A stretch of DNA of 64,000 bases from Ktedonobacter robiniae (GCF_016587375.1 NZ_BNJG01000001.1:3664001-3728000); one strand, 5' to 3'; counted from the stretch's first letter, positions 8,815 through 18,038 are shown. The notes: generated by a model not told the origin, from the sequence alone. A program made the numbers and translations.

Positions 8815-9714
8815 CTAGTGCGTGCTGGTGGCAAAGACCTTTTTAGGATGCCAATACTGGCGCTGGTCGTCCCATTGCGCAATCGCCAGAAATTGACCCT
8901 CTTCGCTATATATACGCGCCAGCGTGGAAGCGGGTTGTGGAGCCTGGACAGATGTCTTGATGGGATTGCCATGCAGAACCTGGGTGACCTGTTCGGTACT
9001 CAGGGTAAGCGCGGGATACTGGCGAAGAGCGGCGTCGGCTGGAAAGAGGTATTGTGTGACGCTTTCGTCTGCAATGGCGCTCTCCAATTGGTCAAGGGTA
9101 ATGCTCTCAGCGAGGGCAAAGGGGCCACTGCGTGTGCGGATCAGTCCTCCCAGATGGGCGCCCGTTCCTACATGTTCACCCAGATCATAAGCAAGCGAGC
9201 GAATATACGTGCCCTTGCTACACGCCACCGCCAGCGTCAGGCGTGGAGCCTCCCAGGCCAGGATCTCCAGTTGCGAGATCGTAATGGGGCGAGGTGCCAG
9301 CTCGATCTCACTCCCGGCGCGTGCCAGCTTATAGGCCGGCTGTCCCTGAATTTTGATCGCGGAATAGCGAGGAGGTTGTTGCATCTGCTCTCCGAGGAAG
9401 GCCGGTAACGCTTGCTCAAGCTGCTCTTGTGTGAGTGAAGTCGCGTCATGTGTGCGTAGGACGGCGCCCTCGGTATCATAGGTATCGGTCACGACGCCAA
9501 AGATAATCTCCGCCTGGTACGCCTTGCCGCTCTCGCTAAGATACTCCGCGACGCGCGTGCCCAGTCCCACGCAGATAGGAAGCACGCCGCTGGCGGCCGG
9601 GTCGAGCGTCCCGGCGTGCCCGACACGCCTCTGCTTGAGCAACTTGCGCACGCGTGCCACGACATCATGCGAGGTCATGCCAAGCGGCTTATTGATATTG
9701 AGAATTCCGTCCAT
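8815..9714 (-). CDS. truB: tRNA pseudouridine(55) synthase TruB
   Basis: TruB isomerises U55 in the T-loop of tRNAs. The 299-residue product begins MDGILNINKPLGMTSHD and carries the catalytic motif GHAGTLDPAASG with Asp38, the YSAIKIQGQPAYKLAR segment and CSKGTYIRSLA. A longer frame exists upstream, but the ATG at 9714 has AAGAGG close by and matches the family start exactly. It is 17 nt downstream of nrnA, in the conserved infB-rbfA-nrnA-truB-ribF order. Confidence 0.96.
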   Translation of the reverse strand: MDGILNINKPLGMTSHDVVARVRKLLKQRRVGHAGTLDPAASGVLPICVGLGTRVAEYLSESGKAYQAEIIFGVVTDTYDTEGAVLRTHDATSLTQEQLEQALPAFLGEQMQQPPRYSAIKIQGQPAYKLARAGSEIELAPRPITISQLEILAWEAPRLTLAVACSKGTYIRSLAYDLGEHVGTGAHLGGLIRTRSGPFALAESITLDQLESAIADESVTQYLFPADAALRQYPALTLSTEQVTQVLHGNPIKTSVQAPQPASTLARIYSEEGQFLAIAQWDDQRQYWHPKKVFATSTH

Positions 9715-9731
9715 TGATACCTCTTGTCGTT

Positions 9732-10787
9732 TTAGGAGTGAGTTGTGTCTGTTGCGTCCAGACTGGCCAGGCGCTGGCATTCCTCTGCTAGCTGCGCGAC
9801 AATTTCGGGCATGGCCTCCGCCAGGGGGCGATTTACCGTGGCTCCGGCTGCCCTTGGATGACCCCCGCCGCCTAGACGCATGCAGAAGGCTGCGGCATCG
9901 AATGGCTCATAGGTTCGTAGGCTAATGCGCGTGATCTGTGGTTCGCCATAGGCTTTGAAGAAGGCTGCCACCAGCACGCCCTCGACATCGCGCAAGGTGC
10001 CAACACAGCTATCATCCATATCCGCAGTGGCGCCAGCGGTGATCAGGGTTGCATCGTCGGCGTAGGACCAGATGAGCCGTCCCCCGCACGCTGTCTGGGC
10101 CTGCTTAAAAACCTCTGCCTGTAGGCGCAGCTTGGCCAGGGGATAGGTGCGGAAAAGGGGTTTAACCGTTGTTTCCGCGTTAGCACCCGCGCGGATTGTG
10201 ACCGCGGCGGATTCCATCGTGCGCGCGGAGGTGTTGGAGTACTGGAACGAGCCAGTATCGGTGATCATGCCCGTCAGCAGGCATTGGGCGGCCTCTCCGG
10301 TGAGCGGGAGGTGTGCCTGCTGCTGAAAGAGCACCAGTAGCTCGGCCGTCGCGGCGGAGGCTGTGTCAATAATATTTACCTGCCCACAGCCAGTGCTGCT
10401 CACGTGATGATCCATGTTCAGGATAGGCACACGTGCCAGGAAGTCCCGGTGCTGTTCAGCCAGCGCGCCAAAGCGATAGAGTTCGCCGGCATCCAGGGCG
10501 ATCACCAGGTCAAATTGCTCGTCCCCAAGCGTGGTGTGAAAGCGTTCATGGCCAGGCAGAAAATGAAACGATGGTGGTACCACGTCGGCGCAGACTGGTA
10601 CGCAATATTTGCCTAGCTGGTCCAGCATATGGGCCAGGCCGAGGGCGGAGCCAAGGCAGTCCCCATCTGGTCGCTCATGCGCAAGAATGGCGATGCGCCG
10701 CGCGGGCTGAATCATCGCCATTGCTTGCTGGACCAGGAGGCCGTCAAGCTCCTGGGTCAAAGTAGGATTCAGGTAGGTCTGGCTCAT
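9732..10787 (-). CDS. nrnA: DHH-family bifunctional oligoribonuclease/PAP phosphatase NrnA
   Basis: NrnA degrades very short RNAs and dephosphorylates pAp. The 351-residue sequence has the metal-binding DHH-family motifs HERPDGDCLG (Asp41, Asp43), ALDAGE (Asp99), NMDHH (Asp126-His127-His128) and MITDTGSFQYSNT, plus a C-terminal DHHA1 domain ending in GGGGHPRAAG. The ATG start overlaps the rbfA stop by 4 nt. Its place between rbfA and truB is typical of Firmicutes and Chloroflexota. Confidence 0.93.
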   Translation of the reverse strand: MSQTYLNPTLTQELDGLLVQQAMAMIQPARRIAILAHERPDGDCLGSALGLAHMLDQLGKYCVPVCADVVPPSFHFLPGHERFHTTLGDEQFDLVIALDAGELYRFGALAEQHRDFLARVPILNMDHHVSSTGCGQVNIIDTASAATAELLVLFQQQAHLPLTGEAAQCLLTGMITDTGSFQYSNTSARTMESAAVTIRAGANAETTVKPLFRTYPLAKLRLQAEVFKQAQTACGGRLIWSYADDATLITAGATADMDDSCVGTLRDVEGVLVAAFFKAYGEPQITRISLRTYEPFDAAAFCMRLGGGGHPRAAGATVNRPLAEAMPEIVAQLAEECQRLASLDATDTTHS

Positions 10788-11170
10788 GCTTCCTCGTTCG
10801 TTGATGATGTAGGTTGTGAGGAGTCCTCCTGGTTGACCTTGTTAATGAGGGCCAGGATGCGTGCGCCCTCGGCAATGGAGTGATCAAGCTTAAAGATCAG
10901 GTCTGGCATATAGCGCAAGGTAATGCGCTCAGCCAGTTCACGGCGCAAGAAGCCTGAGGCGTTCTTCAGGCCCTGCATTGTCGCGGCCTGTTCTTCTTCG
11001 GTTCCCATGACGCTGACCATAACCTTGGCATGGCGCAGGTCGCCGCTGACTTCAACATGGGTGATGCTGGCGAAGCCAACGCGGGGATCTTTGACGCGTG
11101 TCCGCATCAGATCGCTAAGTTCGGCGGCGATCAATTCGCCCAATTTCTCTTGACGATGTGGGTTAGCCAT
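10784..11170 (-). CDS. rbfA: 30S ribosome-binding factor RbfA
   Basis: RbfA binds the immature 30S subunit and assists 16S rRNA 5'-end maturation. The 128-residue protein has the KH-like family pattern: an N-terminal RQEKLGELIAAELSDLM helix, VKDPRVGFASITHVEVSGDLRHAKV, and LRYMPDLIFKLDHSIAEGARI. A short Ser/Thr/Glu tail follows. It is separated from infB by 183 nt that hold a structured repeat, so part of its expression may be independent of infB. It overlaps nrnA by 4 nt. Confidence 0.96.
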   Translation of the reverse strand: MANPHRQEKLGELIAAELSDLMRTRVKDPRVGFASITHVEVSGDLRHAKVMVSVMGTEEEQAATMQGLKNASGFLRRELAERITLRYMPDLIFKLDHSIAEGARILALINKVNQEDSSQPTSSTNEEA

Positions 11171-11212
11171 AATCTCGTCCCATCCTCTTCGCTACACATG
11201 GATGATTTAGAT

Positions 11213-11275
11213 CTTCTTCCGAAACCCAACGCCACTGGCGTGTCTAGCGCTTCGCGCTCAGGTTTTCGGAGAAGT
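11213..11275. repeat. structured intergenic repeat, family B copy 1
   Basis: Imperfect outer arms (CTTCTTCCGAAACC and GGTTTTCGGAGAAG) enclose a core at 11230-11255. This core matches the core at 15119-15144 in 24 of 26 positions. Both copies sit in intergenic gaps of the nusA-rbfA gene block. The outer arms of the two copies are unrelated in sequence. Confidence 0.6.
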
Positions 11276-11353
11276 AGTTAGTGGAAAAGGGCAGAAGCGT
11301 AGTATGGCCTGGTGTGACAGACATGCTACGCTTCCGCAATCGCTCTATATTTC

Positions 11354-14047
11354 TTATGCGCCGGGCATGACGCGCTCTTGCGCAAAGGCCTCGATGATAT
11401 CGCCGACCTCGATAGCGGTGAAGTCCTCAAGGATAATACCGCACTCGTAGCCGGTCAGTACCTCGCGCACATCGTCTTTACCACGACGGAGCGAGTCCAC
11501 CTTGCCTTCATAGACCTTGTCCTTCTTGCGCAGGACGCGGGCCTGTGAGGAACGCATGATCCTACCGTCGGTGATACGACAACCAGCGATAATGGTGTTA
11601 CGACCAGCCTTAAAGGTCTGCATGACCTCGGCATGACCCCCGATTACCTCGCGGTACTCAGGCTCAAGCATACCGGTCAGGGCAGCCTGGATATCGTCAA
11701 TCAGTTTATAGATGACGTTGTAGTAGCGGATATCGACGTGCTCTTTTTGCGCCTCGCGCTGAGCCGCGCCATCGGCCTTGACATTGAAGGCGATGACGAT
11801 GGCGCCGGAGGCCGAGGCCAGGTGGACATCGGTCTCGCTGACGTTACCAATACCCTCGTGAATCAGGCGAACCTTCAGGTTGTCCTCGCCCAGTTTGGAG
11901 AGCGAGCCTTTGATGGCCTCCGCGGATCCCTGTACGTCGCTCTTGAGCACTACGTTGAGTTCTTTTACGGTGCCTTCCTGCATCTGGGTGTAGAGCGTAT
12001 CCAGGCTTACCTGGCCAAGATGGGTGTTCTCCTGGCGACGGCGCTCCTGCTCAGTCTGGGCATTCTGGCGAGCAGTCTTATCGTCAACGACCACCTCCAG
12101 GCGATCACCGGCCTGTGGTACCTCTGGCAAACCAAGGATGCTGACTGGTGTGCTGGGTGGCGCCTTTTGCACGCGCTTGCCGCGATCATTGAACATGGCG
12201 CGTACTTTACCGGCGATAGGCCCAACCACGATAGTGTCGCCCATTTTGAGTGTTCCCTGCTGGACGAGGACGGTGGCTGAAGGACCACTGCTCTTCTCCA
12301 GTTTGGCCTCAATGATGACGCCAGTCGCAGGCACGTTGGGATTGGCCTTCAGGTCCTGCAGCTCAGCGACGAGCAGGATATAGTCGAGAAGCTCATCGAT
12401 GCCCTCGCCCTTCTTGGCGGAGATGGGGACACAGATGATATCGCCACCGAACTCTTCGATCAGTACGTCGTTCTCAACCAACTGCTGCTTGACGCGATCT
12501 GGATTGGCGTTGGGGCGGTCAATCTTATTAAGCGCGATAATGAGTGGCATCTTGGCGGCACGCGCATGGTCGATTGCCTCGCGTGTCTGCGGCATGACAC
12601 CATCATCGGCTGCGACTACGATAATGGCGACGTGGGCCACCTGTGCTCCACGAGCGCGCATGGCGGTAAATGCCTCGTGACCGGGAGTATCCAGGAAGGT
12701 AATCTTCTTGTCGTTGACCTCAACCTGGTAGGCGCCGATATGCTGGGTAATGCCTCCAGCCTCGCCTGCGGCGACTTTCGTCTTCCGGATGGTGTCGAGC
12801 AAGGAGGTTTTACCATGGTCAACGTGACCCATGATCGTTACCACTGGCGGGGTGATAACCATGCCCTGATCGTCGCGAGAAGCCTGCTGTGCCTCGCTGG
12901 CGGATAGGGTCTTGCGTGCGCCTGTTGCCGCCGCGACCTCGCTCTGAGTGGGTTCAAATCCCAGATCAGTTGCAACCTGGGACGCTTTCTCGTACTCCAC
13001 GACCTGGTTGATGCTGGCGAAGACGCTCTGTTTGATCAACTGGCGAATGATCTCATTGGGTGTGACATCGAGTAACTCAGCAAGATCTTTTACGATGATC
13101 TGCGGTGGAATGGTAACGGGTCCAGTGACCTTTTCCTTGACCGTAGCCGTGCGACGCTCAGTTGTTCGCTGTGCATGCCCATTGTTGCTTCTAGTGCGTG
13201 ATCCACCCGATGGGCGAGAAGGACGTGATGGTCCTCCCGTGCCAGCGGGACGGTGTGGTGCTGTACCACCACCAGGCCTGGCTGGCGGACCCTTATGAAT
13301 GGGTGCTCGTCCGCGATCAGGCGTGGTGCGCTCACTCACGGTACGTTCACTTGTGCGCTCGGCACGCTCGCGGTCACGTTCACGTCCACGGTCGCGCTCA
13401 GGGCGTTCTGTGACCGGGGTAGCACTGCCAGGGTGGAGGCTATCCTGAGGAGGACGGTAGGGACCACCTGCTGAGCCTGGGCCACCGGGTCTGCCGCCCG
13501 GACCACCGCTATAGCCACCGGGTCTGCCGCCTGGGCCACCACTGTAACCGCCGGGTCTGCCGCCTGGGCCACCACTGTAACCGCCGGGTCTGCCGCCTGA
13601 AGGACCCTGGTGTGAGCCTGGGCCACCACTGTAACCGCCGGGTCTGCCGCCTGAAGGACCCTGGTGTGAGCCTGGGCCACCACTGTAACCGCCGGGTCTG
13701 CCGCCTGAGGGGCCATGCTGAGGGCCACCCGCTGGCCTATAACCACCGCCGCGATTCGGAGGACCTTGCCGTGTGGCGGGACCGCCTGGTGAAGTGGGCG
13801 GGTGCTCCCTATCACCCTGTGGGCGGGGCCCTGTTTGGGTTGGAGGAGATGTACGACGCCGAGGAGCTGCTTTCTGTTCTTGTTCTTGTTCCTGGCTGCC
13901 TGGTGTAGGGCTTTCGGACCGAGAGCCGCCACTAGTTCTTTGTCTGCCTGGCGCCGCAGGGGCGTTAGGTGTAGATTGAGTTGTCTGTTGTTGATTGGCT
14001 GGTTTGGCCTGCTCGGTCCCATCTGTGAAATCAGATGCGTCTCTCAT
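11354..14047 (-). CDS. infB: translation initiation factor IF-2
   Basis: IF-2 is the GTPase that brings fMet-tRNA to the 30S subunit. Of 897 residues, the first 310 are low complexity: Gln/Pro/Ser, then Gly-Arg-Pro-Tyr repeats, then an Arg/Glu/Ser-rich stretch. An IF2_N module follows (about 313-365). The G domain starts near 395 with [16 protein letters not shown] and [11 protein letters not shown], and the C-terminal domains end in the [19 protein letters not shown] region. The ATG at 14047 has AAGGGAG 8 nt upstream; further upstream codons belong to the terminator-bearing leader. It has its own promoter and a long leader, which suggests separate control from nusA-rnpM. Confidence 0.95.
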   Translation of the reverse strand: MRDASDFTDGTEQAKPANQQQTTQSTPNAPAAPGRQRTSGGSRSESPTPGSQEQEQEQKAAPRRRTSPPTQTGPRPQGDREHPPTSPGGPATRQGPPNRGGGYRPAGGPQHGPSGGRPGGYSGGPGSHQGPSGGRPGGYSGGPGSHQGPSGGRPGGYSGGPGGRPGGYSGGPGGRPGGYSGGPGGRPGGPGSAGGPYRPPQDSLHPGSATPVTERPERDRGRERDRERAERTSERTVSERTTPDRGRAPIHKGPPARPGGGTAPHRPAGTGGPSRPSRPSGGSRTRSNNGHAQRTTERRTATVKEKVTGPVTIPPQIIVKDLAELLDVTPNEIIRQLIKQSVFASINQVVEYEKASQVATDLGFEPTQSEVAAATGARKTLSASEAQQASRDDQGMVITPPVVTIMGHVDHGKTSLLDTIRKTKVAAGEAGGITQHIGAYQVEVNDKKITFLDTPGHEAFTAMRARGAQVAHVAIIVVAADDGVMPQTREAIDHARAAKMPLIIALNKIDRPNANPDRVKQQLVENDVLIEEFGGDIICVPISAKKGEGIDELLDYILLVAELQDLKANPNVPATGVIIEAKLEKSSGPSATVLVQQGTLKMGDTIVVGPIAGKVRAMFNDRGKRVQKAPPSTPVSILGLPEVPQAGDRLEVVVDDKTARQNAQTEQERRRQENTHLGQVSLDTLYTQMQEGTVKELNVVLKSDVQGSAEAIKGSLSKLGEDNLKVRLIHEGIGNVSETDVHLASASGAIVIAFNVKADGAAQREAQKEHVDIRYYNVIYKLIDDIQAALTGMLEPEYREVIGGHAEVMQTFKAGRNTIIAGCRITDGRIMRSSQARVLRKKDKVYEGKVDSLRRGKDDVREVLTGYECGIILEDFTAIEVGDIIEAFAQERVMPGA
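13484..13715 (-). repeat. coding tandem repeats in infB N-terminal region
   Basis: Tandem DNA repeats encode [11 protein letters not shown] units. 33-bp units alternate with 54-bp units that add GSHQGPS. At least six GGRPGG units are present and nearly identical at DNA level, so the array is probably length-variable between strains. It lies in the disordered linker before the IF2_N module. Confidence 0.8.
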
Positions 14048-14112
14048 GAAGAAGACTCCCTTTCTATCATCTGATGCGTCCAAAGACGCTGGAAATCTCT
14101 CTTCACAGCCAT

Positions 14113-14165
14113 AAAAAAGGTCTGTCGCCCTTCCCTGGAATGTTTCGAGAAGTAGGTGACAGACC
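14113..14165 (-). terminator. intrinsic terminator in the infB leader
   Basis: Arms 14119-14129 and 14155-14165 pair (11 bp, one G-U), and on the minus strand the hairpin is followed at once by six U residues. It ends 65 nt before the infB start. Placed between a promoter and the gene it precedes, it fits an attenuator. Confidence 0.75.
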
Positions 14166-14490
14166 CTCGTTGGTGCAGTGCCAGGCATGTTTCAGTCCGC
14201 GCTCTCTAACGTTTAGAGAGGCTATGCTTATTTAATCATAGCTATTTCGCTCCGCAAACATTCACTGTTACAACTGCCCTGTAGACGAGGGGCTGTGTCT
14301 CTATTAAGAGTAGAGATAAAACAACACATTGTTTAATCCCCATCCGGCCACCGACCTGGTCGGATGTTCGTATTGAAACCCTCTTTCTGCCGTTAGCGGC
14401 ATTGAGAGGGACGATAAGAGTAAAAATTTACAAGCACATGCTGTTTCATATGATGTACAAAACAGCCTGTTGTCGAAATTCAACTGCTCT
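14166..14490 (-). promoter_or_regulatory. structured infB 5' leader (candidate cis-regulatory RNA)
   Basis: This leader between the promoter and the terminator folds locally into a series of hairpins. On the minus strand these are: CTCTCTAA/TTAGAGAG (14203-14221); GCTATG/CATAGC near 14221-14245; TCTCTA/TAGAGA (14298-14316); CATCCG/CGGATG (14341-14366), with the alternative pairing CCGACC/GGTCGG; and CCCTCT/AGAGGG with an inner TGCCG/CGGCA (14379-14410). No open frame of note is seen. It matches no riboswitch class I can recognise. Confidence 0.5.
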
Positions 14491-14519
14491 AGTATAGCCT
14501 ACTCTACAGATCCTTGCAA
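14491..14519 (-). promoter_or_regulatory. predicted sigma-A-type promoter for infB
   Basis: On the minus strand, TTGCAA (14514-14519), a 17-bp spacer and TATACT (14491-14496) predict a start near 14484, about 437 nt upstream of infB. The rest of the 14520-14685 gap contains two small hairpins just after the rnpM stop: one pairing TAATAC with GTATTA, and a two-part stem at about 14530-14566. Confidence 0.55.
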
Positions 14520-14685
14520 ATGCCAGGCACCTCTACAGGACTTCTTGAGGTCCTATGTATAGAGATGCTTGATATGTGGAAACGAGGGTAGTGAGAAAAA
14601 ACTTTTTGCATCCTTCTCACTTGTCTATCGACAAATGTAGAAGAAAAGTATCCTGACTCACCGCCCGCTTGCTAATACAGACGTA

Positions 14686-15042
14686 TTACGCTTTGGGTTC
14701 TGCAACCTTTTTACGTGTCGCCTGTGCCGGTACGCTTATTGGTAGATCTTCTGGCAGCGTGGCGATAAACGCTTCGAGGCCAGCCAGATCTTCCTGCGAG
14801 ATGGCATCAATCTTCAAAACCTGTTCGAGTCGCTTGCTTTTGATCGCCTGTTTCCAACAAGAGAGGCGTGCGCAGAGATAGGCTCCGCGTCCCGATTTCT
14901 TGCCGGTTGCATCGACGGAGACATGCCCGTCAGGCGTGCGTACCACCCTGAGCAACTCCCGCTTCGATTTATTCTCGTGGCAGGAGACACACGTACGCAA
15001 AGGGATATGCTTTTGTGGTTTCTGTTGTTTGGCCTTTGTCAT
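14686..15042 (-). CDS. rnpM: YlxR/RnpM family RNA-binding protein (DUF448)
   Basis: This 118-residue basic protein of the YlxR family has the signature PLRTCVSCHENKSKREL near residue 15 and GRGAYLCARLSCW around 52-64. The Bacillus homologue RnpM binds RNase P RNA and modulates its activity. Its location between nusA and infB is the canonical one. The C-terminal 35 residues are Lys/Glu/Ala-rich. It is separated from nusA by 142 nt containing a structured repeat. Confidence 0.9.
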   Translation of the reverse strand: MTKAKQQKPQKHIPLRTCVSCHENKSKRELLRVVRTPDGHVSVDATGKKSGRGAYLCARLSCWKQAIKSKRLEQVLKIDAISQEDLAGLEAFIATLPEDLPISVPAQATRKKVAEPKA

Positions 15043-15100
15043 ACGATGACTGTGTACCTCCTTCTTTAGTATACGACCTGCTTCTTATGTGGAAACCAGC

Positions 15101-15156
15101 CCCCAAATGGGGGCGCGGCGCCACTGCCGTGGCTAGCGCTTCGCCCCCATTTGGGG
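15101..15156. repeat. structured intergenic repeat, family B copy 2
   Basis: Perfect 15-bp outer arms (CCCCAAATGGGGGCG and its complement; 15101-15115, 15142-15156) enclose an inner GCCAC/GTGGC hairpin. The core 15119-15144 is shared with the copy at 11230-11255. It lies between nusA and rnpM. Confidence 0.7.
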
Positions 15157-15184
15157 ACAATCGCTCAGTTTTCCTAATAGGCAC

Positions 15185-16309
15185 TTACCTGTTCCCACGT
15201 GAACGGCGTCCCGAGCGCTCATGGCGTGAGACGCTAGTAATCTGTTCCTCTGGCTCTTCGTAGATTTCACCTTCTACGGGTTTGACGACATCAACGCGCC
15301 AACCGGTGAGCTTTGCCGCCAGGCGGGCATTCTGTCCATCTTTACCAATCGCCAGCGAGAGTTGGCGCTCAGGTACGGTGACAATCGCGGTATGATCTGA
15401 GTCGCGTAACTCAACTTTCAGTGGCTTCACTGGACTCAACGCGTTCGCCACAAATGAGGCCGTGTCCGGACTCCACTGGATAATGTCAATCTTCTCATCG
15501 TTGAGTTCACGTACGATATTGCTGATGCGTTGTCCGCGTACGCCAACGCAGGAGCCGATGGGATCGAGGCCCTCCTGGCGTGCGTAGACAGCGACTTTTG
15601 CTCGGCTGCCTGGCTCGCGTGCGATGGCTTTGATCTCCACGGACCCGTCGTAGATTTCAGGGACTTCATTCTCGAAGAGACGACGCAGCAGGTCGCGATG
15701 GGTACGCGAGACCAGGATCTGGAGCATCCGGCCCTGTATGCGGCGTACATCATAGATGTAGAGGCGCAAGCGTTGCTTCATGCGGTAGTGCTCGCCGGGA
15801 ATGGTCTCCGAGATGGGCATTAAGCCTTCGACTTTATCAACTTTATCCAGGTCGAAGTCAACTACCCAGCCGCGCTGTTCCTCGCGGGTCAGGGTGCCCA
15901 GGCGGATCTCGCCTACCCAGCCCTTCACCTGTTCATAGAGGTGCTCATGTTCTGCTTCGCGGATGCGCTGAAGAATGACCTGTTTAGCGGTCTGCGTGGG
16001 GATGCGCGAAAAGATGAACGACGAATCTACGTCGAGCGATTGTCCGAGGGCCGCATTTGGAACGAGACGCTGCGCCTCCGCCAGAGAGATCTCCTCGTTA
16101 GAATCATTTACCTGGGCCACAACACGCTTCGATGCCCACACATGGACTTCGCCATTCTTGTCGACCTCGATGCGTACATTCTCACCACCACCGAAGCTTT
16201 TACGATATGCTGCGAGGAGGGCGTTCGCTACGGTTTCCATTACCACTTCGCGGGGTAGTCCCTTCTCGGCAATTAATTGTGCGATGGCCGCCTGAAATTC
16301 GCTCCTCAT
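15185..16309 (-). CDS. nusA: transcription termination/antitermination protein NusA
   Basis: NusA binds RNA polymerase and nascent RNA and modulates pausing, termination and antitermination. The 374-residue protein has the N-terminal polymerase-binding domain (residues 1 to about 125), an S1 domain (about 135-200), and two KH domains (about 230-345). The KH domains are marked by [21 protein letters not shown] and [20 protein letters not shown]. It ends in a short basic tail and lacks the C-terminal acidic repeats of E. coli NusA, as is usual outside proteobacteria. No rimP precedes it: the next gene upstream is divergent. A GGAGGAGCAAGG leader supports the ATG at 16309. Confidence 0.95.
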   Translation of the reverse strand: MRSEFQAAIAQLIAEKGLPREVVMETVANALLAAYRKSFGGGENVRIEVDKNGEVHVWASKRVVAQVNDSNEEISLAEAQRLVPNAALGQSLDVDSSFIFSRIPTQTAKQVILQRIREAEHEHLYEQVKGWVGEIRLGTLTREEQRGWVVDFDLDKVDKVEGLMPISETIPGEHYRMKQRLRLYIYDVRRIQGRMLQILVSRTHRDLLRRLFENEVPEIYDGSVEIKAIAREPGSRAKVAVYARQEGLDPIGSCVGVRGQRISNIVRELNDEKIDIIQWSPDTASFVANALSPVKPLKVELRDSDHTAIVTVPERQLSLAIGKDGQNARLAAKLTGWRVDVVKPVEGEIYEEPEEQITSVSRHERSGRRSRGNR

Positions 16310-16441
16310 ATGCCTTGCTCCTCCCGCTGGTGCCCAGTTACACTCAACTCAATTTTATGTGTGCAAAAGAAAACGTCTCTAGCAGACAGAAAAGTGGGGA
16401 AAATACCCACTTTTCGCAAAAAAAATCTCAGTTCTGTCTGT

Positions 16442-16450
16442 ATTATATCA
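16442..16450 (-). promoter_or_regulatory. extended -10 promoter element for nusA
   Basis: On the minus strand, TGATATAAT is a consensus extended -10 element. No good -35 is seen. The predicted start near 16435 leaves a leader of about 125 nt. It contains a 10-bp hairpin (GAAAAGTGGG/CCCACTTTTC, around 16391-16417). Confidence 0.5.
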
Positions 16451-16661
16451 TGCTGATTGAGCTTTGCCTAGTATTAAGACGCAAGCTCAATAGGACGCCT
16501 CAGCGCCCTGAAATTGTTTATTCTATATCCATAGCTTATATTATACTCTAAATTTGTTGTTGCTGAAAAGATGATATTTGTGATACATGTATTCATTTTT
16601 TTAAACGTATGAGTGGGAACCTTTATTCCCGTCTCTCCTCTGGATGCGCTTCTCCTTTCGC

Positions 16662-16719
16662 AAGGAAGGAATGGGCAGACGGGTCGGCGCAAGCCAACCC
16701 GTCTGCCCATTCCTTCCTT
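16662..16719. repeat. perfect 23-bp inverted repeat between divergent genes
   Basis: Arms 16662-16684 and 16697-16719 are exact complements (AAGGAAGGAATGGGCAGACG and onward), with three more pairs after one mismatch and a GCAA loop. Unlike the other long palindromes here it lies between divergent genes, 80 nt upstream of the acyl-CoA dehydrogenase. The rest of the 16310-16798 gap is AT-rich promoter DNA. Confidence 0.8.
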
Positions 16720-16740
16720 AACAAGGATACCCCTTTCTTG

Positions 16741-16749
16741 TGATATACT
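16741..16749 (+). promoter_or_regulatory. extended -10 promoter element for the acyl-CoA dehydrogenase gene
   Basis: TGATATACT matches an extended -10 and lies 50 nt before the start codon, with an AAAGGAG ribosome-binding site between them. No consensus -35 is visible; the palindrome ends where one would be expected. Confidence 0.45.
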
Positions 16750-16798
16750 CGCTAATAGCGAACTATTGTCTCTATTTTGCACAAAGGAGTACTCTGTC

Positions 16799-17953
16799 AT
16801 GGCTGTGTCTCATGTCAGTGAAGACGAAAAGGCACTGATTGAAGCAATTCGTGAGATCGCTCAGGAGCGTGTGGCGCCCCGGGCGGCTGAAATAGATCAC
16901 TCTGGCGAGTTTCCCTGGGATATGAAGGAACTACTGGCCTCCCACGATATCCTGGCGATGCCCTTCCCCGAAGAGTACGGTGGCATTGGCGCCAGCGAAC
17001 TGGCGATCTCGATGGCAGTTGAGGAACTCTCGCGCTGTTGTGCCACAACTGGCCTGATCCTGGCGGTTCAGCAACTCGGCTCGATGCCGATTCTGCTGGC
17101 TGGCAATGACGAACAGAAGCGCAAATATTTTCCCCGGCTGGCAAGCGGTGAGTGGCTGGCGGCCTTTGGTTTGACCGAAGCTGGCTCTGGCTCGGATGCC
17201 GCCGCGATGCAGACCTTTGCCGTGCGCAAGGGCGATAAGTATATCCTCAATGGCTCTAAGCGCTTCATCACTAATGGTGGCCTGGCCCAGGTCAACTCCA
17301 TCTTCGCGATTACTGATCCTCAGGCCGGTACTCGTGGCATCAGTGCCTTTATCGTCGAGAAAGACTTCCCCGGTTTCTCTGTTGGGCGCATCGAAGATAA
17401 AATGGGCATTAAGGGTTCGCAGACGGCTGAGCTGATCTTTGAGAACTGTGAGGTTCCAGCCGAGAACCTGCTGGGAGGGGAAGGCGAGGGCTTCAAGATC
17501 GCCATGCGTACTCTGGACCGCACACGCATCGGTATCGGCGCTCAGGCCCTTGGCATCGCGCAGGGGGCCCTGGACCTAGCCGTAGCCTATGCCAAGCAGC
17601 GTGTGCAGTTCAAAAAGCCGATTGCTGAGAATCAGGGCATCCAGTTTATGCTGGCGGATATGGCGACCAAGGTTGAGGCGGCGCGCCTGCTGGTCTATTA
17701 TGCCTCGGAACTGGTGGATAATGGTGATGAACAGTTTAGCAAGTACTCCTCCATGGCGAAGATGTTTGCCTCGGACGCGGCTATGGATGTCACAAACGAC
17801 GCGATCCAGGTTCTGGGTGGCTATGGATACATGAAGGAGTATCCCGCGGAGCGCATGCTGCGTGATGCCAAGATCACCCAGATTTATGAGGGCACCAATC
17901 AAATCCAGCGCCTGGTAATCGCGCGTGCCTTATTGTCCGAACGAAATTCGTAA
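16799..17953 (+). CDS. acyl-CoA dehydrogenase (short/medium-chain type)
   Basis: This FAD enzyme oxidises acyl-CoA to trans-2-enoyl-CoA and hands electrons to ETF. The 384-residue length is typical. Visible motifs are FGLTEAGSGSDAAAMQ (FAD/substrate loop), GISAFIVEKDFPGFSVGRIEDKMGIKGSQT, DRTRIGIGAQALGIAQGALD, and the C-terminal VLGGYGYMKEYPAERMLRDAKITQIYEGTNQIQR in pieces, whose Glu364 in YEGT is the catalytic base position. The ATG at 16799 has AAAGGAG at 16782-16788; the frame extends further upstream but through the palindrome. Etf genes lie 5-9 kb downstream. The exact chain-length specificity cannot be read. Confidence 0.93.
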   Translation: MAVSHVSEDEKALIEAIREIAQERVAPRAAEIDHSGEFPWDMKELLASHDILAMPFPEEYGGIGASELAISMAVEELSRCCATTGLILAVQQLGSMPILLAGNDEQKRKYFPRLASGEWLAAFGLTEAGSGSDAAAMQTFAVRKGDKYILNGSKRFITNGGLAQVNSIFAITDPQAGTRGISAFIVEKDFPGFSVGRIEDKMGIKGSQTAELIFENCEVPAENLLGGEGEGFKIAMRTLDRTRIGIGAQALGIAQGALDLAVAYAKQRVQFKKPIAENQGIQFMLADMATKVEAARLLVYYASELVDNGDEQFSKYSSMAKMFASDAAMDVTNDAIQVLGGYGYMKEYPAERMLRDAKITQIYEGTNQIQRLVIARALLSERNS

Positions 17954-17982
17954 GCTTAGGAGCAAGGAGCCGTGGTGGCCCG

Positions 17983-18038
17983 GACGCTACTTGCGTACGC
18001 GTCTACTTCTGGCAGTAGACGCGTACGCAAGTAGCGTC
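17983..18038. repeat. perfect 25-bp inverted repeat, family A
   Basis: Arms 17983-18007 and 18014-18038 are exact complements around TCTGGC. The arm begins GACGCTACTTGCGTACGCGT. Related palindromes occur at 19427, 41341 and 46038, with single arms at 48741 and 53775. It lies 29 nt 3' of the acyl-CoA dehydrogenase stop. Confidence 0.88.

Noticed and set aside
12944..12962. tRNA T-loop-like sequence GGGTTCAAATCCCAG
   Set aside because: It lies inside infB in a well-conserved coding frame (GFEPTQSEV) and no acceptor or anticodon stems surround it.
13612..13979. open frames on the + strand across the infB repeat region
   Set aside because: They are by-products of the GC-rich tandem repeats in the sense strand of infB.
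14366..14380. ATTGAAACC resembling the end of CRISPR repeats
   Set aside because: It occurs once in the leader, with no second repeat or regular spacing.
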